Positions 54,299 to 62,852 of a DNA stretch of 64,000 bases are shown here, piece after piece. Under the pieces are notes generated by a model. The model searched no databases, was not told the origin of the DNA, and saw only the letters and a list, made by a program, of their open reading frames with translations. A program made the position numbers and the translations under genes. Origin of the DNA: JAHEDH01 sp963745865 (lineage in GTDB: Bacteria; Actinomycetota; Acidimicrobiia; Spongiisociales; ZC4RG35); contig CAVUYZ010000002.1 in NCBI GenBank assembly GCA_963745865.1, forward strand, positions 310,001-374,000, given 5' to 3'. Every line of letters begins with the position of its first letter. Within the stretch, counting starts at the first letter, position 1.

Positions 54299-55446
54299 GA
54301 CGACTGATCATCGCCGCCGTGACACTGGTCGGAATCGGGCTGATCGTGACCGAGACTGCAATGCAACCGACCGCCCAGGAGCGGCTCGTGCTCGGCTCGA
54401 TCTATCTGGGTACGGCAGCGATCACGATCCTGATCTTCGTGGTCGGGCGGAACCTGAGATATGGATCGCTCCAGGTCGCCGTCCAGGTGGCGAGCATCGG
54501 CGTCGGTCTGGTGACAGCTGTAGCCGTCCTCCTGGCGGCCCAAACGATGTTTCTGTCGGATCATGATCGGAACCTGGTTCTGCTCGCGTTGGCCCTCGGA
54601 ACCGCGCTCGGTGTGTCGCTCGCGGTGGCGATCGGTCGATCGATGGGGGATGATCTCAACCGGTTGCGCTCCACCGCCGACCGGATTGCCGACGGCATTC
54701 TCACGGCGCGAACCGGCGTCGACAGGGACGATGAGCTCGGCGCGGCGGCAGATGCCGTCGACGCCATGGCGACGCGGCTGCAGGCCACCGAGGAGGAGCG
54801 GAGGATCTTCCTCGCATCGGTCGGCCATGACCTCCGCTCGCCGCTGGCTTCGATCCAGGCATCGGTGGAGGCGCTCGAGGATGGACTGGCCGCCGACCCT
54901 GCTGCCTATCTGCGGGGTATCGCACGAGATGCAGATCATTTGGCCAGACTCGTCGACGATCTGTTCCTTCTCTCGCGGCTCGAGGCCGGCCGCTTGGATC
55001 TGGCCAAAGAGCAGATCGATCTCACCGAGGTCGCCGACGGTGCGGTCGAAGCCGTCGCTGCGCTCGCCGAACGTCATGGTGTGACGGTGACGACGACATC
55101 GAACCGATCGACGCCGGTGACGGCAGACGAAATGGCGCTCACCCGTGTCGTCCGCAACCTGATCGACAACGCCGTCCGCCATTCTCCGCCCGGATCGGAA
55201 GTCACGGTCGAGGTGGTCTCCGACTCCGGGGGTGGCGCAACCGTGCGAGTCAGTGATCAGGGTGCCGGGTTCGATCCGGCCATTCGGGACGCTGCATTCG
55301 ATCGATTCGTCACTGCCGACCCCTCCCGGTCCGGTGGCACCGGTCTCGGACTGGCGATCGCCAGAGGCATCGTCGAGGCGCACGGCGGTTCGATCGCCAT
55401 CGAAGACGGACCCGGAGGCCGGGTGGCGGTCAGGGTCCCCGGCTGA
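54295..55446 (+). CDS. Sensor histidine kinase (partner of the 53609 regulator)
   Basis: The 383 residues include about four TM helices with little extracytoplasmic sequence, a HAMP-like linker (GRSMGDDLNRLRSTADRIADGIL) and HisKA with SVGHDLRSPLASIQASVEAL (His ~179). HATPase motifs are RNLIDNAVRHS, DQGAGFDP and GTGLGLAIARGIVEAHGG. With almost no external loop it may sense a membrane or intracellular cue. It overlaps the convergent Lgt-like gene by 17 nt. Confidence 0.92.
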   Translation: MRRLIIAAVTLVGIGLIVTETAMQPTAQERLVLGSIYLGTAAITILIFVVGRNLRYGSLQVAVQVASIGVGLVTAVAVLLAAQTMFLSDHDRNLVLLALALGTALGVSLAVAIGRSMGDDLNRLRSTADRIADGILTARTGVDRDDELGAAADAVDAMATRLQATEEERRIFLASVGHDLRSPLASIQASVEALEDGLAADPAAYLRGIARDADHLARLVDDLFLLSRLEAGRLDLAKEQIDLTEVADGAVEAVAALAERHGVTVTTTSNRSTPVTADEMALTRVVRNLIDNAVRHSPPGSEVTVEVVSDSGGGATVRVSDQGAGFDPAIRDAAFDRFVTADPSRSGGTGLGLAIARGIVEAHGGSIAIEDGPGGRVAVRVPG

Positions 55447-56116
55447 GCCCGGTGCGATCGAGCAGACGGGGTCCGGTGGTGGCGACGATCAAACCTGCGC
55501 CGATCGCCAGGGCATACCAGAGCACCGGACCCCCGGTGATGGAGGGTCGGATCGGTTCGGTCACGAGCCGGGCGAAGCCTGCGATGGCGATGGCAGCTCC
55601 CGTCGCCGCGAGCGGTTGCCGGAGCCGGCTGATCGCCAGTGCCCCGATCAGCAGGATCACCGCAGCGTAGATCTCGGTCGGATGGCGGGCCACGTCGCTG
55701 CCGGAGAGCTGGAACCCCCAATCGCCTCCGGTGGCAGCACCCAGGCACGAGCCGGTCCAGATGCACCCTGCGTGCCAGCCGGACAGACCGGCCAGTGCGG
55801 CAGGTGCAAGCGCATCGAGGGCGGTGATGTCGTGTCGCAACGTCCAGGCCACCAGGGTGAGCGCCGCTACCGAAGCGAAACCTGTGTCGACTCCTCCGCG
55901 AACCAGCAGGATGTCTGCGGGGCTGGTCAGTGGGTTGACGCCCGTCAGAACCATCGACGCGAGCCGTCCGACGATGATGCCGACGCCGATCCCGCCGATC
56001 AGGATGTCCGTCGGTTTGTCGATGTCGGTCAGGAGACCGCGGGACCGCTGGATCCGGACGCCGATCCACGCGCATCCGACTCCGGTCAGCGCAGCGAAGA
56101 GAAGCGTGAACTCCAT
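55430..56116 (-). CDS. Prolipoprotein diacylglyceryl transferase-like membrane protein
   Basis: The 228 residues contain about seven helices. The Lgt-like signatures are GVGIIVGRLASMVL, GWHAGCIWTGSCLGAATG (compare GRIGCFLxGCCYG) and VARHPTEIYAAVIL. It may be a true Lgt or a shortened paralogue, because several Lgt signature residues differ. It starts one base after a TlpA-like lipoprotein gene, so the two are co-transcribed. Confidence 0.7.
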   Translation of the reverse strand: MEFTLLFAALTGVGCAWIGVRIQRSRGLLTDIDKPTDILIGGIGVGIIVGRLASMVLTGVNPLTSPADILLVRGGVDTGFASVAALTLVAWTLRHDITALDALAPAALAGLSGWHAGCIWTGSCLGAATGGDWGFQLSGSDVARHPTEIYAAVILLIGALAISRLRQPLAATGAAIAIAGFARLVTEPIRPSITGGPVLWYALAIGAGLIVATTGPRLLDRTGLSRGP

Positions 56117-56117
56117 C

Positions 56118-56594
56118 TCAGCGCCGGAGCAGATCGTCGATCTCGAGCGCCAGCCTGCGATCGTCGATGACGCCGAACACCGTCGACACGACATCGCCTC
56201 CAGGAGCGACGAAGAACGTGGTTGGGAGCCCGGCGCTTCCGATCCACGCCCGGATCTCTGCATCAGGGTCGAAGTAGTTCTCGAACGTCAGCGAGAACTC
56301 GGCGGCAAAAGCCTCGGCATCGACCTGGTTGTCCTCGGTGGCGATTCCGACGAAGCGCACATCCGACCCGAATGTCCTGTGCGCTTCGGCCAGGAGCGGC
56401 GCCTCTGATCTGCACGGCACACACCACGAGGCCCAGAGGTTGACGACGATCGGCGTTTCGGATGTCTCGATCATCTCGACGAACTGGCTCTCCGACATCT
56501 CCGGAAGGGTCCCCGAGGCAGGTCGGGCGTCATCGGAGCATCCGGCGACGAGCGAAACCACAGAGATGAGCACGATGATGGATCGGAGACGCAC
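56118..56594 (-). CDS. TlpA/ResA-like thioredoxin lipoprotein
   Basis: The 158 residues have a lipoprotein signal (IIVLISVVSLVAGC, Cys19), a short linker, then VVNLWASWCVPCRSEAPLLAEAH (CxxC), VRFVGIATEDNQ and GLPTTFFVAPGG (cis-Pro). It is probably a thiol reductase outside the membrane, possibly for cytochrome c maturation. GTG 56594 gives the signal peptide directly. It is operonic with the Lgt-like gene. Confidence 0.87.
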   Translation of the reverse strand: MRLRSIIVLISVVSLVAGCSDDARPASGTLPEMSESQFVEMIETSETPIVVNLWASWCVPCRSEAPLLAEAHRTFGSDVRFVGIATEDNQVDAEAFAAEFSLTFENYFDPDAEIRAWIGSAGLPTTFFVAPGGDVVSTVFGVIDDRRLALEIDDLLRR

Positions 56595-56681
56595 GGTGGG
56601 ATTGTGCCAGACCGGGCGGGTATGGGAAATCTCGCGGGCCTGCAACGAGCCAGGTCCGAGACCGGGCCGTAGGATCGGCCG

Positions 56682-57680
56682 ATGAGTGTCACCGTAGAGA
56701 TCCCACGCCTGCGAGCCCTGATCGTGGCCCGGCTCGCCCAGGTCTTCGGATCCGACCAGGCGGAGCAGATGGCGGATGCCGTGCTGTTCGGTGAACTGAT
56801 CGGAAGGTCGACCCACGGGATCATCCGGGTCCTACCGGGCCGGAAGGGGGCCGTTGACGAGGAGCCGGGATCGACGCCGACCATCCGAAAGACCGCACCG
56901 GCTGCCGCGAGCATCGAGGGGCGACCAGGGATGCTCGTCGCTTCGATGGCGACCGATCTCGCCATCGAATTGGCACACGAGCATGGATTCGCAGTGGTGA
57001 CCAGCCGGGGGAGTCGGTCCACCTCGGGGAGCCTCTCGTACTACCTCGATCGATTGACGAGCGCCGATCTGGTCGGCCTCGTTGCCGCGAACACGCTGTC
57101 GTTCGTGACACCTCCTGGGGGACTCGCCCGAACGCTGGGCACCAACCCGATGGGAATTGGCATCCCGGCGGACCCCTATCCCTTCATCATCGACATGGCG
57201 ACCTCTGCGACGACCTTTGGTGACATCGTGGAGGCGCGAGACAGCGGCTCGAACATTGCTCCGGGTCTGGCAGTCGATGCCGGCGGCCAGCCGACTCGCG
57301 ATCCCTCGGCGGTGCTCGATGGGGGAGCGCTGCTCACGTTCGGTGGCCACAAGGGTCTGGGCTTGTCGATGGCCGTCGAGCTGCTGTCGGGGGCGATCGC
57401 CGGCTCCGATGCCGGCGACGTGGGTGTCGACGACGTGTGGGGTCACGTGTTCGTTGCGTTCTCCCTTGGGATGATCGGGGATCCGGATCAGGTCAGGGCG
57501 CGTGCTCAGGAGGTCATCGACCGGATCGTCGCGACGCCGACGGTCGACGGCGTTCCTCCACGGATCCCGGGGCACCGGAGTCTCGTGGCCAGAGACCGAG
57601 CACTCGCCAGTGGTGTCGTCGAGGTCGATGAGGCCTCACTCGCCGAATTGGTCGACCTGGTGGGAACCGACAACCCCTGA
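56682..57680 (+). CDS. Ldh2-family (malate/L-lactate type) NAD(P)-dependent dehydrogenase
   Basis: A 332-residue member of the type-2 malate/L-lactate dehydrogenase family (the YlbC/YiaK fold). The catalytic His is in IGRSTHGIIRVLPG; LGTNPMGIGIPADPYPFIIDMATSATTFGDI and FGGHKGLGLSMAVELLSGAIAG are family hallmarks. It reduces or oxidises a 2-oxoacid/hydroxyacid; the exact substrate is not predictable. It is convergent with the his operon. Confidence 0.9.
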   Translation: MSVTVEIPRLRALIVARLAQVFGSDQAEQMADAVLFGELIGRSTHGIIRVLPGRKGAVDEEPGSTPTIRKTAPAAASIEGRPGMLVASMATDLAIELAHEHGFAVVTSRGSRSTSGSLSYYLDRLTSADLVGLVAANTLSFVTPPGGLARTLGTNPMGIGIPADPYPFIIDMATSATTFGDIVEARDSGSNIAPGLAVDAGGQPTRDPSAVLDGGALLTFGGHKGLGLSMAVELLSGAIAGSDAGDVGVDDVWGHVFVAFSLGMIGDPDQVRARAQEVIDRIVATPTVDGVPPRIPGHRSLVARDRALASGVVEVDEASLAELVDLVGTDNP

Positions 57681-57714
57681 ACGGCGTGATCGCATCAAGC
57701 CTGCGATCTGCTTC

Positions 57715-58344
57715 TCAGGAACGCCGGGATGCCAGTTCGTCGAGGACCAGGCGGGGCGAGAGGCCCCGCTCTGCGCACAGAACGAGAGTGTGATACAGCA
57801 GGTCGGCCATCTCTTCTGCCAGCCGGGCATCAGTTGCCTCGGAGCGGGCATGGTCGCGGGCCGCCATCAACACCTCGACTGCCTCCTCGGTGACCTTGCG
57901 CGCAGCCAGGTCTCCATCGTCGAGCAGTGTGGTCGTGTACGAGCCCTCGGGTCGTCGCTCGGCCCGATCGCGGATCGTCGCCCACAGTGTCTCCAGGTCG
58001 GCGAACCCCGGTTCGCGGACGGCGGCTTCGTCCTCCCAGCAACTCCGAGCGCCGGTGTGGCACGTGGGACCTGCCGGGTCGGCGAGGACCAGCAGAGCAT
58101 CCCCGTCGCAGTCCTGGGCGATCTCGACGACCGTGAGCGTGTTTCCGCTCGTCTCGCCCTTCTTCCACAGTTCATCCCGACTGCGGCTGTGGAAATGGAC
58201 GAACCCCGACGTTGTCGTGGCCTCGATCGCTTCCGAATCCATCCATCCCATCATCAGGACGCGTCTGGTGAGTCGATCCTGGACGATCGCCGGAATCAGG
58301 CCATCATCGCCGAACACGATCGTTGCGGGGTCGACGGGCCTCAT
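57715..58344 (-). CDS. hisIE: Bifunctional phosphoribosyl-AMP cyclohydrolase / phosphoribosyl-ATP diphosphatase
   Basis: The 209 residues have an N-terminal HisI domain with MGWMDSEAIEAT, FHSRSRDELWKKGETSGN, DCDGDALLVLADPAGPTCHTG and SCW, the zinc and Mg ligands. A C-terminal HisE domain follows (GSYTTTLLDDGDLAARKVTEEAVEVLMAA, EEMADLLYHTLVL). It catalyses steps 2 and 3 of histidine synthesis. It is the last gene of the his operon. Confidence 0.95.
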   Translation of the reverse strand: MRPVDPATIVFGDDGLIPAIVQDRLTRRVLMMGWMDSEAIEATTTSGFVHFHSRSRDELWKKGETSGNTLTVVEIAQDCDGDALLVLADPAGPTCHTGARSCWEDEAAVREPGFADLETLWATIRDRAERRPEGSYTTTLLDDGDLAARKVTEEAVEVLMAARDHARSEATDARLAEEMADLLYHTLVLCAERGLSPRLVLDELASRRS

Positions 58345-59108
58345 GCGACGCTCCGGACCGGGATACCGGCCGCTGCCATGTCGGATTTGACCGTTGAGAT
58401 GTCGATTTCCCTTCGGTGGAAGATCGACGCGGCGAGCACTGCGTTGGCGTGACCTTCGATCACGGCATCGACACAGTGCGCCGTGGTACCGGCACCGCCC
58501 GAGGCGATGACCGGCACACTGACGGCGTCGGCGATCGCTCTGGTCAATGGCAGGTCGAAGCCATCCTTCGTGCCGTCCCTGTCCATCGACGTGAGCAGGA
58601 TCTCACCTGCGCCCATCTCGACACCGCGTTGCGCCCACGCCACCGCATCGATCCCGGTTGGCTCGCGGCCGCCCTTGATCACGACCTCGAATTCGCCCGA
58701 GTCGTTGCGACGTGCGTCGATCGCCAGGACGACACATTGGTTGCCAAAACGGGCGGCGCATTCGGAGATCAGCTCGGGACGCTGGACTGCGGCAGTGTTG
58801 ACGCCGACCTTGTCGGCACCGGCGCGCAGGACCGCCTTCATGTCGTCGGCCGAGCGAACCCCGCCCCCGACGGTCAGCGGGACGAACACGTTTTGAGCGG
58901 TGCGGCGAACGACGTCGAGCAGGGTCGATCGACCCTCGGGAGCAGCAGAGATGTCGAGATAGCAGATCTCGTCCGCTCCCTCGTCGGCATATCGCCCTGC
59001 CAGTTCGACCGGGTCGCCTTCATCGGTCAGGTTCACGAAGTTCACGCCCTTGACCACTCGCCCATCACGAACGTCGAGGCACGGGATGATCCGCGTGCGC
59101 AGCGTCAC
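58341..59108 (-). CDS. hisF: Imidazole glycerol phosphate synthase, cyclase subunit
   Basis: A 255-residue TIM barrel with RIIPCLDVRDGRVVKGVNF (catalytic Asp), DEICYLDISAAPEGR, VGGGVRSADDMKAVLRAGADKVGVNTAAV, ILLTSMDRDGTKDGFDLPL (second Asp) and VIASGGAGTTAH. With HisH it makes IGP and AICAR. The GTG start overlaps the hisH stop (GTGA). Confidence 0.96.
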   Translation of the reverse strand: MTLRTRIIPCLDVRDGRVVKGVNFVNLTDEGDPVELAGRYADEGADEICYLDISAAPEGRSTLLDVVRRTAQNVFVPLTVGGGVRSADDMKAVLRAGADKVGVNTAAVQRPELISECAARFGNQCVVLAIDARRNDSGEFEVVIKGGREPTGIDAVAWAQRGVEMGAGEILLTSMDRDGTKDGFDLPLTRAIADAVSVPVIASGGAGTTAHCVDAVIEGHANAVLAASIFHRREIDISTVKSDMAAAGIPVRSVA

Positions 59109-59713
59109 AGCGCGACCAATCGGGCGGAGCCGACGACGTTGGCCAGGATCCTGAGGCCGACGAGGCCCGACCGCTCGGGATGGAACTGGGTCCCGGCGAT
59201 CTGCCCCGAGCGGACGGCGGCGACGAAGCTCGTGCCGTACGACGAGGTTGCGATCACGACCTCGTCGTCGTCGGGAACCGGTGCATACGAATGGACGAAA
59301 TACACCGGCTCGTGCGGCACCTCGTCGAAGATCGGATCGTCGCGTCGTTCGAGGTCGTTCCATCCGATATGGGGGAGTCGCGGGGCGTCGCTGAGCCGGC
59401 GGACGACCCCCGGAATCAATCCGAGGCAGTCGGCGCCGTCCTCCTCCGACGTGTCGAACAGGACCTGCATGCCGACACAGATGCCGAACAACGGCACGCC
59501 GAGCTCTCTCAGCGGCTGGCGGAGACCGGCGGCATCTATCCCATCCATCACGGTCTTGGTGGCTCCCACGCCAGGCAGGACCACCGAGTGGGCGCCGAGC
59601 AGGCCGTCTGGCCCTGTCGCCAGCGTGACGTCGGCGCCCGCCCGTTCGAGGCCCTGCGCGATCGAGACGAGGTTGCCGGCACCATGGTCGACAACGGCAA
59701 CGGTCGGTCTCAC
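59105..59713 (-). CDS. hisH: Imidazole glycerol phosphate synthase, glutamine amidotransferase subunit
   Basis: A 202-residue class I amidotransferase with VVLPGVGATKTVMDG, nucleophile Cys in LFGICVGMQVLFD, and the His/Glu pair in GTQFHPERSG. It supplies ammonia to HisF. The GTG start overlaps the hisB stop. Confidence 0.95.
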   Translation of the reverse strand: MRPTVAVVDHGAGNLVSIAQGLERAGADVTLATGPDGLLGAHSVVLPGVGATKTVMDGIDAAGLRQPLRELGVPLFGICVGMQVLFDTSEEDGADCLGLIPGVVRRLSDAPRLPHIGWNDLERRDDPIFDEVPHEPVYFVHSYAPVPDDDEVVIATSSYGTSFVAAVRSGQIAGTQFHPERSGLVGLRILANVVGSARLVAL

Positions 59714-60294
59714 GTCGAGCCCTTGGTCGAGGCGACACCGTCGCGTCGGGGGTCGGCGGCGACGGCTGCTCTGAGAGCCCGAGCCAGCGCTTTGAATGCC
59801 GCCTCGGCGATGTGGTGGTCGTTGACTCCACGCGAGCTCAGGTGCAGCGTGAACCCGGCGGCGCGAGCAAATGCCTCCAGGGCGTGCGCCACGTTCTGGG
59901 TCGACAGGTTCCCGATCGAGGGTTGGGACAGATCGATGTCGATCACCGCGTACGGCCGGCCACCGACGTCGAGGGCGCACGTCGCGATCGCCTCGTCCAT
60001 CGGCACGGTGGCATCACCGAACCGCTGGATGCCGGCTCGGTCGCCGAGTGCCTCCCCGAGTGCCTGGCCGAGCACCATCGCGGTGTCCTCGACCGTGTGA
60101 TGATCGTCGATCTCGAGGTCGCCGCGCGTGGCGATGCGGAGGTCGATGAGCGAGTGGTGTCCGAGCGAGGTGAGCAGGTGGTCGAGGAACCCGACGCCGG
60201 TCTGGATATCGGCCGAGCCGGAGCCGTCGAGATCGACGGTGATCTCGACAGCCGTCTCTTTGGTTGTGCGGGTCACGGTGGCCGTACGGGTCAT
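59710..60294 (-). CDS. hisB: Imidazoleglycerol-phosphate dehydratase
   Basis: The 194 residues are the monofunctional actinobacterial type, with GVGFLDHLLTSLGHHSLIDL, DLEIDDHHTVEDTAMVLGQAL and SSRGVNDHHIAEAAFKALARAL, which supply the manganese-binding His and Glu. It follows hisD directly; hisC, usual at this place in other actinobacteria, is absent. Confidence 0.96.
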   Translation of the reverse strand: MTRTATVTRTTKETAVEITVDLDGSGSADIQTGVGFLDHLLTSLGHHSLIDLRIATRGDLEIDDHHTVEDTAMVLGQALGEALGDRAGIQRFGDATVPMDEAIATCALDVGGRPYAVIDIDLSQPSIGNLSTQNVAHALEAFARAAGFTLHLSSRGVNDHHIAEAAFKALARALRAAVAADPRRDGVASTKGST

Positions 60295-61592
60295 TCGTTG
60301 TCCTCTGTTCGCTCGAATCTGATCTGGGCTGAGAGTCGGTGGGCGGTCAAGCCCTCGGCGCCCGCCAGTGTGGTGATGGTGTCGGTGATGCTCGCCAGCC
60401 CCTCGGCGGTGAGTCGCTGAACCTGGCGCCACGAGCCGAAGTCGTCGACCGAGAGTGGCCCGCAGGCAGCGGCGAGGCCCCCTGTCGGGAGGACGTGGTT
60501 GGCCCCGGTGGCGTAGTCGCCGGCCGATTCGGGGGACCATCGGCCCACGTAGACGGAGCCGGCCGCGGTGATGTGTTTGGCGACATCATCGGGATCCGAG
60601 GTCATGATCGACACGTGTTCCCCGGCGTAGTCGTTGGCGAAGTCGATGGCGTCTGCCATGTCGCCAGCCACGACTGCCCAGCCGTGATCGCGGAGCGCCT
60701 GCTCGAGAATCCCACTGCGATCGAGGTCTGGCAGCAGTCGCTCGAGTTCGGCCTCCACCCGCTCGGGGAGGTCCGGGTCGGTGGTGACGAGCACCGCGGG
60801 GGAGTCCGGTCCGTGCTCCGCCTGACACAACAGGTCGACCGCGACGAGACGAGGCTCGGAGGTGCGGTCGGCGAGAACCAGGACCTCGGACGGGCCGGCG
60901 GGGAGGTCGATGGAGCACACTCCGTATACGGCCAGTTTGGCCGCCGTGACCCATGAGCTTCCGGGCCCGACGATCGTCTCGACGGGGTCGACCGACTCGG
61001 TTCCGTAGGCGAGTGCGGCGATGGCCTGGGCACCTCCCATCGCCCATATCTCGGTGGCTCCTGCGATCGAGCAGGCTGCCAGCATCGTCTGGTTGAGATC
61101 GCCGTCCGGTCCTTCGGGCGAGCAGACGACGATCTCGTCGACACCGGCGACCCGCGCCGGGACGACGGTCATGATCGCGGTGGATGGATACGCCGCCTTG
61201 CCGCCCGGCACATAGCACCCGACCCGGTTCATCGCAGTCCAGGTTCTCGTGATGCGAACCCCCGGGACGTTCTCGAACACGAGGTCGTCCGGGAGTTGTG
61301 CCCGGTGGTAGGCGGTCACGTTCTCGACGGCTCGCTCGATTGCAGTGATGACGTCCGGCGGCGTGGCGGCAACGGCTGCCTCGAGTTCGGCAGTGCTGAC
61401 CCGTCGGAACCCGCCGCCGTAGCGACTCCCGTATTCGATGACGGCAGCGTCGCCTCGCTCGGCGACGTCGTCGCAGATGGCCGTCGCCCCGCGTTTGACC
61501 GCCGGGTCGGGAACGGCCGATCGTCTGAGCAGCAGCGTTCGCTCGCGTCGGGTGAGGGCGTCGAGCTCGATCCTGGTGAGTCGCGATGTCAT
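60291..61592 (-). CDS. hisD: Histidinol dehydrogenase
   Basis: The 433 residues carry RVGCYVPGGKAAYPSTAIMTVVPARVAGV, GGAQAIAALAYGTESV, DLLCQAEHGPDSPAVLVT (zinc/substrate Gln and His), AGSVYVGRWSPESAGDYATGANHVLPTGG and AEGLTAHRLSAQIR. It performs the last two oxidations to histidine. Four-nt overlaps lie on both sides. Confidence 0.97.
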   Translation of the reverse strand: MTSRLTRIELDALTRRERTLLLRRSAVPDPAVKRGATAICDDVAERGDAAVIEYGSRYGGGFRRVSTAELEAAVAATPPDVITAIERAVENVTAYHRAQLPDDLVFENVPGVRITRTWTAMNRVGCYVPGGKAAYPSTAIMTVVPARVAGVDEIVVCSPEGPDGDLNQTMLAACSIAGATEIWAMGGAQAIAALAYGTESVDPVETIVGPGSSWVTAAKLAVYGVCSIDLPAGPSEVLVLADRTSEPRLVAVDLLCQAEHGPDSPAVLVTTDPDLPERVEAELERLLPDLDRSGILEQALRDHGWAVVAGDMADAIDFANDYAGEHVSIMTSDPDDVAKHITAAGSVYVGRWSPESAGDYATGANHVLPTGGLAAACGPLSVDDFGSWRQVQRLTAEGLASITDTITTLAGAEGLTAHRLSAQIRFERTEDNE

Positions 61593-62437
61593 GGCACGAG
61601 CTGTTCGATCGGGAGGACGAGGACGCCGGACGCGCCTGCCTGTTCGAGTTGGGGGAGCAGGGTCCAGATGTGGGCGGCATCCACCACCGAGTGGATCGCC
61701 ACCATGTCGTCTTCAGCGAGGGGGATGATGGTGGGGGAGTTCAGTCCTGGGATCAGGTCGACGATCAGCTCCAGCGCCGACCGGGGGGCGTTGAGGAGCA
61801 GGTAGCGCTTGCTGCGTCCCGCAACGACCGCCCGAATCGCGGTCTCGACCTGGACGACCTCTGGGGTCTTCGCTTGTTCGGTGGTGGCGATCAGGATGGC
61901 CTGGGAGTCGATGAGTGTTCCGACCGGGCGCAGCCCGTTCACCCGCAGTGTCGATCCGGTCGAGACCAGGTCGACGATGGCGTCTGCCACGCCGATCTTG
62001 GTGGAGACTTCAACCGACCCCTTGAGTGCGATGATGTCGACCTCGATGCCTCGCTCTGCGAAGAATCGGGTGGTTGCGCCGGGGTGGGCGGTGGCGACCC
62101 GGAGCCCGGAGAACTCGTCGACCTTTTCGATCGGGGAGTCGTTCGGCACTGCAGCGACGAGCCGGCAGTGGCCGTAGCCGAGCTCCACCAGTGATTGCAG
62201 CCCGTTGCCGTGCTCGGCGACCAGGTCGATGCCGGTGATTCCGACGTCGGCGACTCCGTCGACCACGAGTTCGGGGATGTCGTCGGTCCGCACGAACAGC
62301 AACTCGACGTCGACGTTGCGGACCGGGACCGAGAGGGCTCGGTCGGTGGTTTCGAATCTGAGGCCGGCGTCGCGAAGCAGGCTGACGGACGGATCTTTGA
62401 GCCGGCCCTTGTTCGGTACTGCGAGTGAGAGTGTCAT
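61589..62437 (-). CDS. hisG: ATP phosphoribosyltransferase (long form with regulatory domain)
   Basis: The 282 residues start LSLAVPNKGRLKDPSVSLLRDAG and carry VDGVADVGITGIDLVAEHG, the PRPP loop DLVSTGSTLRVNGL, and a C-terminal ACT-like regulatory domain (IIPLAEDDMVAIHSVVDAAHIW). The long form is feedback-inhibited by histidine without HisZ. It is the first enzyme of the pathway. Confidence 0.96.
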   Translation of the reverse strand: MTLSLAVPNKGRLKDPSVSLLRDAGLRFETTDRALSVPVRNVDVELLFVRTDDIPELVVDGVADVGITGIDLVAEHGNGLQSLVELGYGHCRLVAAVPNDSPIEKVDEFSGLRVATAHPGATTRFFAERGIEVDIIALKGSVEVSTKIGVADAIVDLVSTGSTLRVNGLRPVGTLIDSQAILIATTEQAKTPEVVQVETAIRAVVAGRSKRYLLLNAPRSALELIVDLIPGLNSPTIIPLAEDDMVAIHSVVDAAHIWTLLPQLEQAGASGVLVLPIEQLVP

Positions 62438-62736
62438 GGTGTGTCCTCGAGTTTGGCGAGCATCGAGCGATAGCCGCCCGTGCCGTGTTGGAGCCACTGA
62501 TTGATGCGGGTGATCGTGGCGGTGGACAGGCCGGTCCGGTCGGAGATGTCCCGATACGGGATTCCCTGGTCGAGCAGCTTCACGGCTTCCCAGCGATTCG
62601 ACATCTCCTCGAGTTCCCTGCGCGTACACAGGTCGCGCATGAACTGCGCGGCTTCGTCGACGGTGTCGAGTGACACGATCGCGGCGAGCAGTTCGTCGCT
62701 CGTCGTCGTCTTCCAGTTGTCGCCGGGGATGGTCAC
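62434..62736 (-). CDS. YerC/YecD-type TrpR-superfamily regulator
   Basis: A 100-residue helical protein, WKTTTSDELLAAIVSLDTVDEAAQFMRDLCTRRELEEMSNRW, with helix-turn-helix IPYRDISDRTGLSTATITRINQWL. This is the YerC branch of the TrpR-like superfamily. I prefer GTG 62736, which has GGAG 6 nt upstream; a GTG at 62784 would add 16 residues. As the first gene of the his operon, joined to hisG by a 4-nt overlap, it is a good candidate for a histidine- or pathway-responsive repressor of the operon. Confidence 0.85.
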   Translation of the reverse strand: MTIPGDNWKTTTSDELLAAIVSLDTVDEAAQFMRDLCTRRELEEMSNRWEAVKLLDQGIPYRDISDRTGLSTATITRINQWLQHGTGGYRSMLAKLEDTP

Positions 62737-62852
62737 GTTCGCTCCGGATGGGTCGTCTGTTGTAATACGCTGATACGCTGACACAGAACTGTAGTACTGT
62801 TTTAGCGCGTTGCAACATCCTTGGCGCGGTTTGCACCATCGGAGAGAACCAG
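62737..62852. promoter_or_regulatory. Divergent control region of yerC-his and hisA
   Basis: The 116-bp gap holds a perfect tandem ATACGCTG at 62765-62772 and 62773-62780. A second element at 62788-62800, ACTGT-AGT-ACTGT, has the palindrome AGTACT (62793-62798) at its centre, reminiscent of TrpR-type CTAGT/ACTAG sites. GCGTTGCAAC lies at about 62807-62816. The hisA ribosome site is GGAGAG, 8 nt before its ATG. Operator function is inferred only from position and symmetry. Confidence 0.45.
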
